Source of the DNA: Coptis chinensis
Lineage: Eukaryota; Streptophyta; Magnoliopsida; Ranunculales; Ranunculaceae
NCBI GenBank assembly: GCA_015680905.1
Contig: CM027380.1
Location: forward strand, 12,170,001 to 12,234,000
Direction: 5' to 3'
DNA: 64,000 bases
In this document: positions 1 to 9,593 of the stretch, one piece after another
Position numbering within the stretch: the first letter of the stretch is position 1
Layout: each line of letters starts with the position of its first letter
Notes under the pieces: model-generated
Told to the model about the DNA's origin: nothing
What the model saw: only the letters and a program-made list of their open reading frames with translations
Databases searched by the model: none
Made by a program: the position numbers and the translations under genes

Positions 1-870
1 AGATACCTGATTTCTTTTTCATCACATTCATTGTCGCCTTCAACAATCAACCCAAATCCTGCCAACTTATCTTATGTTGCCTCCCAGGTCCATATGTGTT
101 TTCTAGAAGTCTACAACATTATGATTCCACACTATATTATACACATTACATGATTACGTTACAGTGAGAAGTTAGTAGTTTAGTACTCCTTTAAAATAGA
201 GTGGCATTCGTGTAGATCTTTTCCGTGCATATATGAGAGCTGGCAGTTTGTGGAGTTGGTTTCTCAAGTAGGATTGTTTTGTCATTTTCTGGGCAGAAAA
301 AAACAGCAAAAGGCACACAACTACCCAAAAATAATTGAATGATCATATGTAGGACACTACACCAAGTTTGCCTCATCAGATTGTTCCTTGACAGCTTCAA
401 GACACACTAACATTATTCAGATTCTACAGTTAAGTAGATTACATTTGGCTAAGTGCTGAATATGGTTTGATGGCATCAATCTATTAAGGTTTTTTTTTAA
501 GAAAATTATGTGGGAGGGAAGGGGAAGTTTCAGACTTCACAAAGATTTTTTGTTCAAGTGACCGATGACTCTCATTGACCACTCGGTTTAACAAACAGTT
601 GTATTCTTGTCGATTTGTGAGTAATCTTGAAAGCATTTTTATTTTTTCACTAAGTACAACTTCAGATTGGCTTGTTAATTAGTAGGAGGGGATTACTTTT
701 TCATTACAGTTCATTATCTACTGTCATGGCACTTAAAAATCAAAATCCTGTCCTTCTGATTGGTAGAGCTTAATCTAAGGTTAACCTTCATTCCTTCGCC
801 TGTTAAGGTGAGTGGTGTTCTGATTTCGAGTTAACTTGATGAAGATTACCAATAATAATTCCAATCTATG
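1..870. other. No recognisable gene; probable interior of a CACTA element
   Basis: AT-rich sequence with short, scattered open frames only. It precedes the peroxidase fragment and probably belongs to the same CACTA element that ends at 3237, because no other transposon end is visible in it. The first ~90 bases are open in frame 1 and end in CAG/GT, as an exon edge would, but I do not recognise the peptide. The region just before 877 reads as intron or captured flank ending in an acceptor-like AG. Confidence 0.4.
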
Positions 871-876
871 ACGCAG

Positions 877-1312
877 GTAGGTTGTCCTTATTATCAAGTG
901 AAGACAGGGAGGTGGGACAGAAAATTTTCTTTGGCATCAAGAGTGAGCTCAAACATCCCAAGAGCCAACTCAACAATCGATGAGCTTCTTAAAACTCTTT
1001 GACTCAAAAGGAGTAAGCCTGCAAGACCTAGTGGCTCTTTCAGGCGCCCACACAATTGGTTTCTCTCACTGCGAGCACTTTGTCAGTCGACTCTACGACC
1101 ATCAGGGAACTAAGAAACCCGACCCTTCCATTGACCCAAGGCTCGTAAAGGCCTTAAAAATGTCCTGCCCTCATTATGGTTGTAATGTAGGCGTCGTTGT
1201 ACCATTCGATGTCACCACACCATTCACATTTGATCACTCATATTACGGGAATTTGGAGAACAAAATGGGGTTGTTAGCTACTGACCAAGCACTTCTCTCG
1301 GATAAAAAAAAA
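877..1312 (+). pseudogene. Class III peroxidase gene fragment (PRX31/PRX63-like)
   Basis: An acceptor-like AG at 875-876 precedes coding sequence starting V-G-C-P-Y-Y-Q-V-K-T-G-R. Further on are the proximal heme-ligand motif VALSGAHTIGFSHC (about 1031-1072) and the C-terminal block FDVTTPFTFDH...LGLLATDQALL-like (about 1205-1300). Secreted plant peroxidases oxidise phenolics with H2O2 using this proximal His; the distal RxxFHDC helix and the signal peptide are absent, so this is only the middle to C-terminal third. An extra A in the AAAA run at about 988-991 shifts the frame between the upstream peptide and the heme motif. The frame then ends in a poly-A stretch that replaces the normal C-terminus. 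Best read as a captured, dead fragment inside the CACTA element ending at 3237. Similarity to the PRX31/63 clade is from memory of the family; the family call itself is firm. Confidence 0.88.
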
Positions 1313-1688
1313 ATGTGTGTGGGGGTGTCTGTTATTTTATTGTCTTTTTTAATTAAAAAGATTAAGTGAAATGACATAATTCACTTGTTGATAAGCTCAT
1401 TGCTCATTCTTGTTGTTTAGAATGTGAAATTAAAAATTAAAGTGACTTTAAATTATTGGTTTTGCTTCTTTGACTGTTGTTTTGGCTTGAATTGGAGACA
1501 TGCTTTTAACTAGCTACTTCTCTCCTTCGTTTATTTTGCTTGAGCATGTTGGATAATGGTGGGATCTTTGCTTTTGCTATGCAATGTATTTGGCTAAGTG
1601 GTTTATTCTATTCTTTGTTCAATTGTTAAGTACTTGATATTATGGAAATTGAATATAGTTGTACTTATTTCTGTTGTATATTTCACGT
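1313..1688. other. Non-coding spacer between two captured fragments
   Basis: T-rich sequence resembling plant intron or 3'-flank sequence. No coding potential recognised on either strand. It ends just before the AINTEGUMENTA-like exon. Confidence 0.5.
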
Positions 1689-1775
1689 GGATATGACAAG
1701 GAAGATAAAGCAACAAGGGATTATGATCTAGCTGCTTTGAAGTATTGGGGTCCCACTACCACAACCAATTTCCCG
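1689..1775 (+). pseudogene. AINTEGUMENTA-like (AP2/ERF) single exon fragment
   Basis: An 87-bp exon encodes the [20 protein letters not shown] motif of an AP2 repeat, followed by [13 protein letters not shown], and stops at a GT donor (1776). This block lies in the first AP2 domain of ANT/PLETHORA/BABY BOOM-type transcription factors. Only this exon is seen: the second AP2 repeat, the linker and the N-terminal part are missing. The usual A-A-R-A-Y is A-T-R-D-Y here. It lies ~380 bp downstream of the peroxidase fragment on the same strand, and the two genes are unrelated, which points to serial capture by the enclosing CACTA element rather than to a real locus. Confidence 0.85.
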
Positions 1776-2740
1776 GTAGAATACACTTTACAAGTCAACA
1801 TTATTTAATCTTTGTTAGTTGTCTTTGAATTTGATAGAAGAAAACTGATGTGGTGGTTAACTGTGTAACTCTATATTTTGGATAACAGAAGAATAGGAAA
1901 AAAAAATGGTTTAGGATTGTTTTACTGTTAGTAGTGCCGATGGTTTGTTAGTGCATTCTTTTATTGAGTTGAACCTCAAGGTTTTGCTTTATTTCTTCCT
2001 TTCATTTTCTACGTTGATACTTTAACCAAGGTTGGAAGTTGGAACTTATGCCACTTTAATCTGTTATAATGTAAGCCAGTTTCCATGTCATATGACACCA
2101 GGCTATATACTCGAAGGTAAAGGCAGTACCCGTTTAGTTGTATATATGTCACTTTGTTGTTCATATAGCTTCTAGGGCTAAAGAGGCTCCCATAGGTGCT
2201 TTACTGTGTATTAGTGTTGTGTTGTCAAATAGTAATGGCCTATAGCTTCTTTGATATCCTAGTGGCATGGTTATTTTCTTGCTATGTTACTAATTTGGTA
2301 GACTAGAAACTATGTCACTTAGTTTTAATTGGTATAAGTAAACCTATTGTTGTATATATCTCTCGTTACATTTTAAGGTAGAAGTCTATCTAAATTCTTT
2401 TGTTAAATGAAACAGGTAATGCATGTGACATTTGTTTGTTGCCGACTTTGAAGGATGGAGGTGGTCGATATTGCCACTTGGACACTTTCTAATAAGAAGA
2501 CTTTCTTTCTAGCTAGTTGTAAGCATAATGTAATGTACTTTTTCGTTTGGAAAATTGAAGTACTTGGTGTTTACAAGTGACTTGATAACTTTGAGTGATG
2601 GAATGAATGTTTTATTCTTGATTCTTGAATGGGATTGACGGTGTGATTGTGTATTTTATGAAATGGATTGTTTTTTCAAAGAGTTGTATCTTGGCTAGTT
2701 CATATAACAACCGGTGCTGGCTAGGGCTAGTTGTATCTTG
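1776..2740. other. Unassigned CACTA interior
   Basis: About 960 bp of AT-rich sequence without a supported gene. It resembles intron/3'-UTR sequence following the AP2 exon. No repeats are obvious except the hairpin that begins at 2741. Confidence 0.5.
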
Positions 2741-2811
2741 AATAATAATAATAATTGGTTGTTATACATCCATCGGTGGATGTGGATGTATAGCAACCAA
2801 TTATTATTATT
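2741..2811. repeat. Near-perfect hairpin, ~30-bp arms
   Basis: The left arm AATAATTGGTTGTTATACAT is mirrored by ATGTATAGCAACCAATTATT on the right. The arms are flanked by (AAT)n/(ATT)n and have one or two mismatches around a short GG-centred loop. The hairpin lies immediately inside the subterminal array of the CACTA end and may be a small MITE or part of the subterminal region. Confidence 0.75.
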
Positions 2812-2825
2812 TTTTTCTAAAATAT

Positions 2826-3237
2826 ATTTTGTGACGTCTAAATGACGTCACAAATTTTGTGACGCCATTTTGACGTCACAAATATTTGTGACGCCATTTT
2901 GGCGTTTAATTTCATTAAAAACGGCGTCAAAAATTTGTGACGCCATTTTGACGTCACAAATAATTGTGACATCGTTTTGGCGTCACAAATTAGTGACGCC
3001 AAAACGATGTCACAATTATTTGTGACGTCAAAATGGCGTCACAAATTTTGTGACGTCGTTTTGGCGTGACAAATTAGTGACGCCAAAATGGCGTCACAAA
3101 TATTTGTGACGTCAAAATGGCGTCACAAAAATAATTGACGCAAAACTGTGACGCCATATTTGTGACGCCAAAATGGTGTCACTAAAATTATTTGTGACGC
3201 CATTTTGGCGTCACAAAAAAGCTGTTTTGGTGTAGTG
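2826..3237 (+). mobile_element. CACTA (En/Spm-type) transposon right end with subterminal array
   Basis: The segment ends TTTTGGTGTAGTG (3225-3237), the inverse of the CACTACACCA start at 12799 and 23527. The preceding 410 bp contain about 20 copies of GTGACG/CGTCAC, mostly as the palindrome GTGACGCCATTTTGGCGTC plus AC or the GTGACGTC variant, in both orientations. Such arrays are the binding sites of TNPA-like proteins in the En/Spm family (known for the family, inferred here). The left end is not visible, so it lies before position 1 or has been lost. Bases 3238-3240 (GTT) would be the right 3-bp target duplication. Confidence 0.85.
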
Positions 3238-3290
3238 GTTGTCTTTAATCTTGAAGAAAAACATCTGTTTTCCTTTATATATTACTAGAA

Positions 3291-3306
3291 TTTAGGGTTA
3301 GGGTTT
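3291..3306 (+). promoter_or_regulatory. Telo-box-like motif upstream of the broken ORF
   Basis: TTTAGGGTTAGGGTTTT reads as 1.5-2 plant telomere-type repeats. In plants such telo-boxes occur in 5'-UTR/promoter regions as well as in interstitial telomere remnants. Here it lies ~70 bp upstream of an ATG at 3373, so a regulatory role is possible; it may also be chance. Confidence 0.3.
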
Positions 3307-3372
3307 TGAGCTTGAATGTGTTATTTGTGTGTCCCTATACTAACTATACCTTGAATTATAATTTTTGACAGT

Positions 3373-4058
3373 ATGGCTAGGAGAAAAATTTGTGTTAATT
3401 TTAAACGCACCCTCTCGAAACAATCCTGGCTTCAACGTCAAGAACGCATGCTTTCGACATATAGTTTTTCACCTCAAAACCCGACATTATCCCCAAGAGA
3501 CCTCGATACGCGTTTAATTAATAATATATTATATACTTATACTAGATATAGCGATAGTGGCTCAGATAAAGGCTATAATTCTAATAAAAAATTTATTGTT
3601 TTTAATGATACCGATATGTTGAACGAAAGTATTGAATCTGCAACTCGAAATAACTCGTCCTCTTCAGTCTCGTCATCACAAAGGACCGAGACTGACGAAC
3701 CAGAATGGCGTGCCATGTATCTGGCTGACGGCCCCATTCCTTTGAGACTGTAGATTCAGAATCTGACCGCAAAGTTATGGACGATAATAGCATGTGGAGT
3801 AATGGCTTGAACCCTTGTTTTCCCCAAAGACCCAACTTAGACATAGTTAAAGCTGCCTACCAAATACCAGAGTCTGTCCATCTTCGACATTATGCTGGTA
3901 GTACAAAAGGAACTCGATGTCAAAGCGGCGTTCCTCAAACCACCATTATTACCATTGGGCAACTAGCTGCTGGCCTGCGCCTTCCCTTATCTAATCTCGA
4001 TCGAGAAGTACTGAACTACCTTACCATTTCTCCTGACCAAGGCATAGGCAATTTCTAG
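3373..4058 (+). pseudogene. 5' part of a transposon-associated gag-like gene (split by element C)
   Basis: An ATG at 3373 opens 126 codons rich in Ser/Asn/basic residues and ends in a TAG at 3751. A second open segment (3777-4058) contains the block QLAAGLRLPLSNLDREVLNY...SPDQ. The GLRLPLxxxxxxxLNxxxxSPxQ pattern is typical of the plant 'putative gypsy-type transposon' domain (PF04195-like) found in proteins associated with retrotransposons and other mobile elements. Function is unknown. The stop between the segments implies an intron or decay. The sequence to 4460 ends in a pyrimidine tract plus CAG (acceptor-like), after which element C is inserted; the gene appears to resume at 20809 (see that entry). 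A domain search is needed for the family call. Confidence 0.6.
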
Positions 4059-4460
4059 AGATTGCTGTACATTTGTAATTTATATATTTCTCACCTTGCA
4101 CCCGATGTCCGGATATCCCAAAGGATTCGTCTTATCGATATCCAAAAACATTATACCTTTGTTGAACATAACGAGAAGAATAAACATGGTATAAAAGAGC
4201 CCAGTGGTTATTTTTATCCCAAAAAATGAATTAACCGTGCAGACATTATAAGGATAAACCAAGATAGTGATTTCAGATGACCATTATACCCTATCGTTGT
4301 ATCTGGGCAATGGGAGTCATCTGCTTCAGTCGCTTTTCCATCCTTGGCATATCCTATTTTTAACATTAAAGGTACGTTATTTTACGACACCCCATCCCTC
4401 CTCTATCTTAGACCTGCTATATGACTAGTCTATCATTCCGACTTTGTTTCAGTGCCCAAA
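4059..4460. other. Probable intron of the split gene
   Basis: No coding potential recognised. It ends TTTGTTTCAG (4443-4452), a good plant acceptor, followed by a few codons that run into the CCAAC target duplication and then the left LTR of element C. On the far side of the insertion, 20814 onward stays open in the frame set by this acceptor until an in-frame TGA. Confidence 0.45.
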
Positions 4461-4465
4461 CCAAC
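4461..4465. repeat. Left target-site duplication CCAAC of element C
   Basis: CCAAC directly precedes the TGATAA start of the left LTR and is repeated exactly at 20809-20813 after the TTATCA end of the right LTR. Five bases is the usual duplication length for gypsy integrases. Confidence 0.93.
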
Positions 4466-5950
4466 TGATAAATGTAAAATGAATAGTTTTACCTACGAAT
4501 AAAAGATTGAACTCTAAACGCAAGTAAGACTAAAACTATTTTCTCGTGTGTTATATCAAAGATTATTCTACTCTCGAATCTATCGAAATAGAGTTGGAGT
4601 AAAATATTCGTTCCACTCCTAGCTTGTTAGTATTCAATATTTTCTACGACTATCTGTCTATCCAAAGTTAATGAGAGTAATGTGGGATTTATGGTACTAT
4701 GCAATTATGCTAACAAGATACGAATAACGAAATGACGGAAATATTAAGGTTTGAATCTAGATAAAGAATTAGGGGAATTTGATTCCACCTTGAATCCAAC
4801 TTCATAGCCTAACATAAATTGTTGTAATCCAATTCTTACGTTCTTACGATAAGAATTGGTCGTTCTAATTCCTAATCATTCATGACAATCTCTACCAACT
4901 AATGACTAGAATGTGAGGAAGTTCAACCCATTCTCATGGCGAATCAACTACCTTTTAGAGTGGAATAGACTCTTACAACTAATTATACACTACACAATCA
5001 AGTTTTCATCAAGGCTTCATCAAACCCCTCTAATGGAGATTTAGCCTTGATTCATCAAACTATCATTACCATATGAAATTAAACAAGGCATGACATAAAG
5101 ATTATAACTTTACTATATCGATCTACTCAAGAATTCAAATCTAATTTAAACAACTAAAAAATGAATAACGACTAATAACTGAATTTAGATCTAAGTAATT
5201 TAATAAACCAAACTAAAATTATCAATAACTAACTACTTTTATTAATCTAATGAATAATAAAATAATGATTTAAATACTAAATTCAAATGAAAACTAATTA
5301 ATTAATGGAGTGAAAACTAGATCTAGAACTATGTTCTAATAGCTACTTGCTACCTAAAACTAACTATTTTCTTAAGAGTTAAGTCTTCTCAATTCAAATG
5401 GAGGAGACAAGATCCACATTTTCGTGCATGAGCTAAGGAGCCATGTTTTGGGTCGGAAAATCGAGCCCAAAACCCAATTTCTTCTGTCCATAGAGGTTTT
5501 TTCAGTTGGATTTTTCTTCAACAGACTTTTTGTCCACTTCTACTCCTCTGATTGGGTCAAGGTTTAATCCATTGGAAATCTCTTTCCGAGCCGGGCGTTT
5601 TGACATAAGGTACGCCCAATTCCGAGGTATGAGTCCAAAGATACGGTCTTTGGAAGTTCTATTGACTTTTGTGCGCTATTTCTGCCAGCGTTGACTTTGA
5701 CTTTTCAATTTTGACCGGGCTTTTTAAAGGCTTTTTCTCCTTGAATCTTGGCCTTTAATCTCATAACTCCTTATCAAGCAACCCTTGCTCCTTTATCTCG
5801 CCAAAGTGACACATTTATGCACTTAATTGACTCTAATGCCTGAAATACATAAAAGCACATAAGCAGCATTAACTTTTATTTATTACTCGCATAATTAGTC
5901 TAAATGTATTATTGTTAAGGGATTAAAACTACAGTTTTGGGCTCTTATCA
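4466..5950 (-). repeat. 3' LTR of element C
   Basis: About 1485 bp, bounded TGATAAATG...CTTATCA on the plus strand (TG...CA). It is homologous to 19322-20808, and in inverse orientation to 35140-36654 and 46180-47684. The minus-strand start TGATAAGAGCCC abuts the polypurine tract, which fixes the element's orientation. Confidence 0.93.
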
Positions 5951-5967
5951 AACCACCCCCAAACAAC
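5951..5967 (-). promoter_or_regulatory. Polypurine tract of element C
   Basis: On the minus strand GTTGTTTGGGGGTGGTT lies immediately upstream of the 3' LTR and follows a TGAGGACAAGCAAAAT-type segment, as in element B (46166-46179). This is the expected plus-strand primer site for LTR-retrotransposon replication. Confidence 0.88.
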
Positions 5968-6919
5968 ATTTTGCTTGTCCTCAAACAAATATGAGAAATT
6001 AACATAAGTGATAAAAAATGGAGTTCTAACTAATCTCGTTTCGCCGAGTGCGATTGCATTGACCATATGCAACAAGGCCTTAGACCACTAGGAATTCCCT
6101 AGTGGACGAGTTATAGCCTAGTGAGAGTTTTACAGTAAATGTACTCACAAAATTCATCTATACTACAACGACTAAGAAATAAACTATTGTTTCCTTATAT
6201 ATGTCTCAATTATCTATACATTTCACTAGTAATGAATAAAGAATAATCAAGTCAAAACCTAAGCTAATATATGCATAATAATCAATCATCTACGAATAAA
6301 CATGTATACAATGAGTAATACTATGAAATGCACTAGCAGGTCCGTTTCTAAAAACTCGGAATAACGTCTTTAAGTAGGTCCTCACATAAATGTCAAGACA
6401 AAAACCACTCTGATTTTTCCGGTCAAGTTTCACTACTCCAATGTGCAGTGGGCACACTTTACCTTACAATCTCAATGACACACAAGGAAGCCGAAGTCGA
6501 TCAATCACATCTTCCACTTACTATCACACTAACCTATTCCTAATTGAGCTAGAGGTCTTTATTAGGTGTTGCGGGGATTAGGAGATGGTTTAAGAAGGAA
6601 GAAAATTGATATTCAAAAAGGACAAGTCTGAGATAATAGTCTTCATATTATGTAACTAGAGAAAACCTTGTTCTTTATTTTTGCTTCTACACTTTGTTTC
6701 CATCCTTAGCCATATTTTTTTCTTTTTCTTTTGCTTTTGACTTCTTTGATTCTATTTTTAGAGTTCTAACTCTTTATTTTCTTTTATTTATTTATTTATT
6801 TTTATTTGGATGGAATCTTTCTTTTCTTATCTGAAACAACTAACTAATTCTTGATTTCAAAGGTTTTTCTCTTTTCTATTCTTCATCTCTATTTTTGAGT
6901 CATTCAAAATATAGGTAGG

Positions 6920-6921
<2 letters not shown>

Positions 6922-6990
<69 letters not shown>
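6922..6990. repeat. (TA)n microsatellite
   Basis: About 68 bp of uninterrupted AT/TA dinucleotides followed by a T-run. It is in the 3' UTR of element C. The homologous position in B (about 45190-45240) lacks it, so it expanded after the copies diverged. Confidence 0.97.
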
Positions 6991-6993
<3 letters not shown>

Positions 6994-7580
6994 TTTTGGT
7001 TTGTTTTTGTAACAGGGTAAAGGATTTGCGGTTTATGAAAGGCTAAAGAAAGGCTCAGAGGGGCGACTAGCAGAAAATAATTCATAGGTTTGAATTTCTT
7101 GCTATATCGATCCAAAGAGGGCCTAAATTATCGCTTAGGATATGGTATAGTGATCAAGAAAGTGGACGTGTGATTTCTCTATCCGGATTTTACTTTTCCC
7201 TTGTGTCATTTTTCTAACGTTTCACTCATATAAGGCTTTAGGCTATATTCTCACAGGATTTGTAGAATAAGTACTCTAGCCTAGATTTTAGAAACTTACT
7301 GCCAAACAATCATATATACTCATGCAATATATTTATAGAAAGATACAAAGATTATTATCTACATATTAATCTAAGTTTTTAAAAACTATTCTAATACAAA
7401 AGCTACGTGAGATTTCTAGATTATCAATGGCCTAGAGAAGGGAAGCAATACCAATATTCTTAAGTGTATAACATAAACTTTTTATTTATATTTTTAAAAT
7501 TTTTGAATTTTTACTAGAAAACAAGTGCATATTATACATATCTATATCCTAACAGATGCCTTAATTACACGTGTTTCTAT

Positions 7581-7594
7581 GCCCCCAAACAAGA
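7581..7594 (-). promoter_or_regulatory. Internal polypurine-like motif (copy nearest the 3' end)
   Basis: On the minus strand TCTTGTTTGGGGGC, preceded by GAAGACAAAGCATGC, which resembles the GAGGACAAG-TTGTTTGGGGG arrangement of the true PPT. It lies just downstream of ORF-b. The homologous copy in B is at 44633-44653 with an expanded G run. Confidence 0.6.
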
Positions 7595-7825
7595 AGCATG
7601 CTTTGTCTTCAAAGTATATAAATAAACAGGGTAGAGAAATACCATGGAAACGCGTGAAATTCTGAAACATCTGCAAAATAAGGTTAAACATACTAATATA
7701 GAAAATAAAAAATTGACGCAACTCTATAGGAGTTCCACCCTTTATTGGGTTAATAAGAAATAAATTGCTTGGGACATAAGCAGACACTAACTGAAACTAA
7801 AAACTTACCTTAACTCCCGTTTAAG

Positions 7826-8730
7826 CCTCATCCTCCTCATCTCTAATAAAGAAATGTGGTTCCTTCGCATCTTGCCATGCCATGATGATTTGTCAGGCTT
7901 CACGTCACTTATCATCTACTATAGCTAACCTGTCAAGCGCCACTTGGTCTGATGGGGTGTAAGGTGCAACCTGATGAGGTTGTATCCTCCACCCTTGCCA
8001 AGTCATTGCACAGAACGATCGAATAATACAATTGGTGGATCTCACAATGTCGACCCCAACCCAATCCGTGAAGCTGGCACAAAAAATAGGAAAGGAACAT
8101 AGCATAATATGACAAATTAAAACAGGCATAAGAAGGTACTTATGCCTCTTGCTATGGGCTCGGGCTAAACTAGACATTAGGGTCTGGGGAATATCATAGA
8201 GTGTACGTCCCCCAACTAAGCAAGGAAAATATTACAAGTTTCGTCATTCACAGAAGAATAACGCCATTCCCCTCTAATGTTTAGCATGATCCAAAAATAT
8301 AACAGTGCCCACGTTCATAGACAGGCTACCAAGGGCAACGTTATAATCCCCTTGGTCCTCAATCCTAAAGATTCCTGCCCCGTAATGCTCATGCAAATCC
8401 TCATAGTTATACATGTACATATTATCTACCAAATAGGCCCATGAGTCTTGTATTTCAGCGGGCATAGCAAGTCCAAGAACCAAGAAATTTCCATCGGTTC
8501 ATCCCCGATGGTGATGGAAAACACTTGTTCTCCATCTGGTCTATCAAAGAACTTACAATTATCATAAAAATAAGATGTAAGTGCGGGAGAATAAAGTTCA
8601 TCAGGTCTTACCATTAGCGGTTCCCAGCCTACGTGTATTATAACCTCGCGAAACCAAGCACCATAAGCGTCACTTTGGAACAAGTCTTCAAAAGACTGTT
8701 TCGGTATGATATGAGGTGATATCACCACAA
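7826..8730 (-). pseudogene. Athila-type 3' ORF-b (second post-pol ORF), broken
   Basis: Reads on the minus strand from about 8728. The segment FDRPDGEQVFSITIGDEPMEIS and then LGLAMPAEIQDSW...YGAGIFRIEDQGDYNVALG match a syntenic ORF in element B (43480-44400). A frameshift lies at about 8470 and further stops follow. The C-terminal part contains SHKYLL-type and WQGWRIQPHQ blocks and ends in an acidic tail (EEDEA) at 7826. The family function is unknown: plant Athila elements carry env-like or ATHILA-domain ORFs here. I see no clear signal peptide or membrane span, so calling it envelope is not supported. The position homologous to the ATG at 43480 in B is GTG, so the start may be lost. Confidence 0.65.
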
Positions 8731-8819
8731 AACTACTCTCTAGAACAGCTGGGACGATCTAGGAATAACTCACAAAAAATTGGAATTTTTCGTGCCTATA
8801 GATGTCAGAGCGCATGGGG

Positions 8820-8990
8820 TGCTCAAGCTATGCCTGGGTAGGGCGCGAGATGCGCCTTGGTGAATTTTGAGTTCTAGGCACTTAGGCGCAGGGCGCGCTC
8901 ACTTTTTGCCTGGGATGGGTGCGGGTCGCGCTCAGGTGAATTTTTGAGTTACAGGTGGGCAAGTGCAGGTGGTGCTCTACTGAGGTGCAG
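8820..8990 (-). repeat. GC-rich ~75-bp repeats upstream of ORF-b
   Basis: Two to three degenerate units centred on TAGGGCGCGAG and GGGTGCGGGTCGCGCTCAGG, spaced about 76 bp. The same unit occurs four to five times in the 5' leader of the element (18900-19180). High GC and CpG content contrasts with the AT-rich surroundings. Confidence 0.75.
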
Positions 8991-9104
8991 ACGCGCTCCG
9001 TGCTGCTGAAGTCCTAAAGTGAAGAAGAAAAAACGGAACTTGGGAGTGAAAGGTGAGAGATGAAAGTGGGATGTAGTGTGGGTTGTGAGTGTAGAATGAA
9101 AGAA

Positions 9105-9115
9105 GTTTATATAGG
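9105..9115 (-). promoter_or_regulatory. Internal TATA box upstream of ORF-b
   Basis: On the minus strand CCTATATAAAC is followed by a C/T-rich leader (ACTCACAACCC...CACTTTCATC type) running towards ORF-b. Element B keeps the same arrangement at 43148-43158 (TCTATATAAAC). Conservation of the TATA box and pyrimidine-rich leader in two diverged copies suggests an internal promoter for the last ORF. This is inference from sequence only. Confidence 0.55.
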
Positions 9116-9405
9116 TTGGGAGCTTCCAAAACAAATTGGCAAGTTGCCAAAAAGTTTTAAGGCAATTGCCGGAAACAAAATATTTCCAAAACCGAAAACG
9201 GAAACAACCCATATTATCTATTCCAAAACCAACCCAATATCTTTTAGGTTGAATTTAGGATAGTAACTACCTAACTCATTGAGATTTCATCCTACCACAA
9301 TATCTACTCATAGCCATGCCCATATTGGCAACATCCCCAACAATCATCGCAAAATTATCTAATAATTTTTTTGGATCATATAAAAATCATGCTAGACTAA
9401 ATAAT

Positions 9406-9420
9406 ACCACCCCCAAACAA
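9406..9420 (-). promoter_or_regulatory. Internal polypurine-like motif between ORF-a and ORF-b
   Basis: On the minus strand TTGTTTGGGGGTGGT, indistinguishable in core from the true PPT at 5951-5967. Its homologue in B is at 42849-42862. It could be a 3'-end element of ORF-a, an internal plus-strand priming site, or a relic. Confidence 0.6.
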
Positions 9421-9593
9421 TTCGGGAAGGTGGGATTAACAATAAAATCAAAGCACAATTTGAAAAGAACCAAATTATATTAAAATTTAAATTCAAATAC
9501 ATTTAACTACGAAATTTAACAACTTAACATCCAAACTACTAAAAACAATAAAAACAACTAAATAACATCGACACAACAACTTTTTCTAAACAA

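Larger units (their letters stand above)
5968..7825 (-). other. 3' untranslated region of element C
   Basis: No ORF supported. It is homologous to 44400-46160 in B (inverse orientation) and to 62967-64000, so it is a conserved, non-coding part of the family. It contains the (TA)n tract and an internal polypurine copy at 7581-7594. Confidence 0.7.

Noticed and set aside
355-372. CACTACACCAAG at 355 as the left end of the CACTA element ending at 3237
   Set aside because: It is followed by no GTGACGCC-type subterminal repeats, and the three bases before it (GGA) do not match GTT after 3237. Probably chance.
191-400. Minus-strand 69-codon open frame
   Set aside because: No homology recognised, no start context or codon bias; noise in AT-rich sequence.
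877-1775. Functional peroxidase or AP2 gene
   Set aside because: Each is only a fragment with frameshift or missing exons; unrelated genes lie on one strand within a transposon.
6900-7115. Minus-strand open frame with (Tyr-Ile)n
   Set aside because: Translation of the (TA)n microsatellite.
7826-8730. ORF-b as a retroviral-type envelope gene
   Set aside because: Position would fit, but no signal peptide, membrane anchor or cleavage site can be seen.
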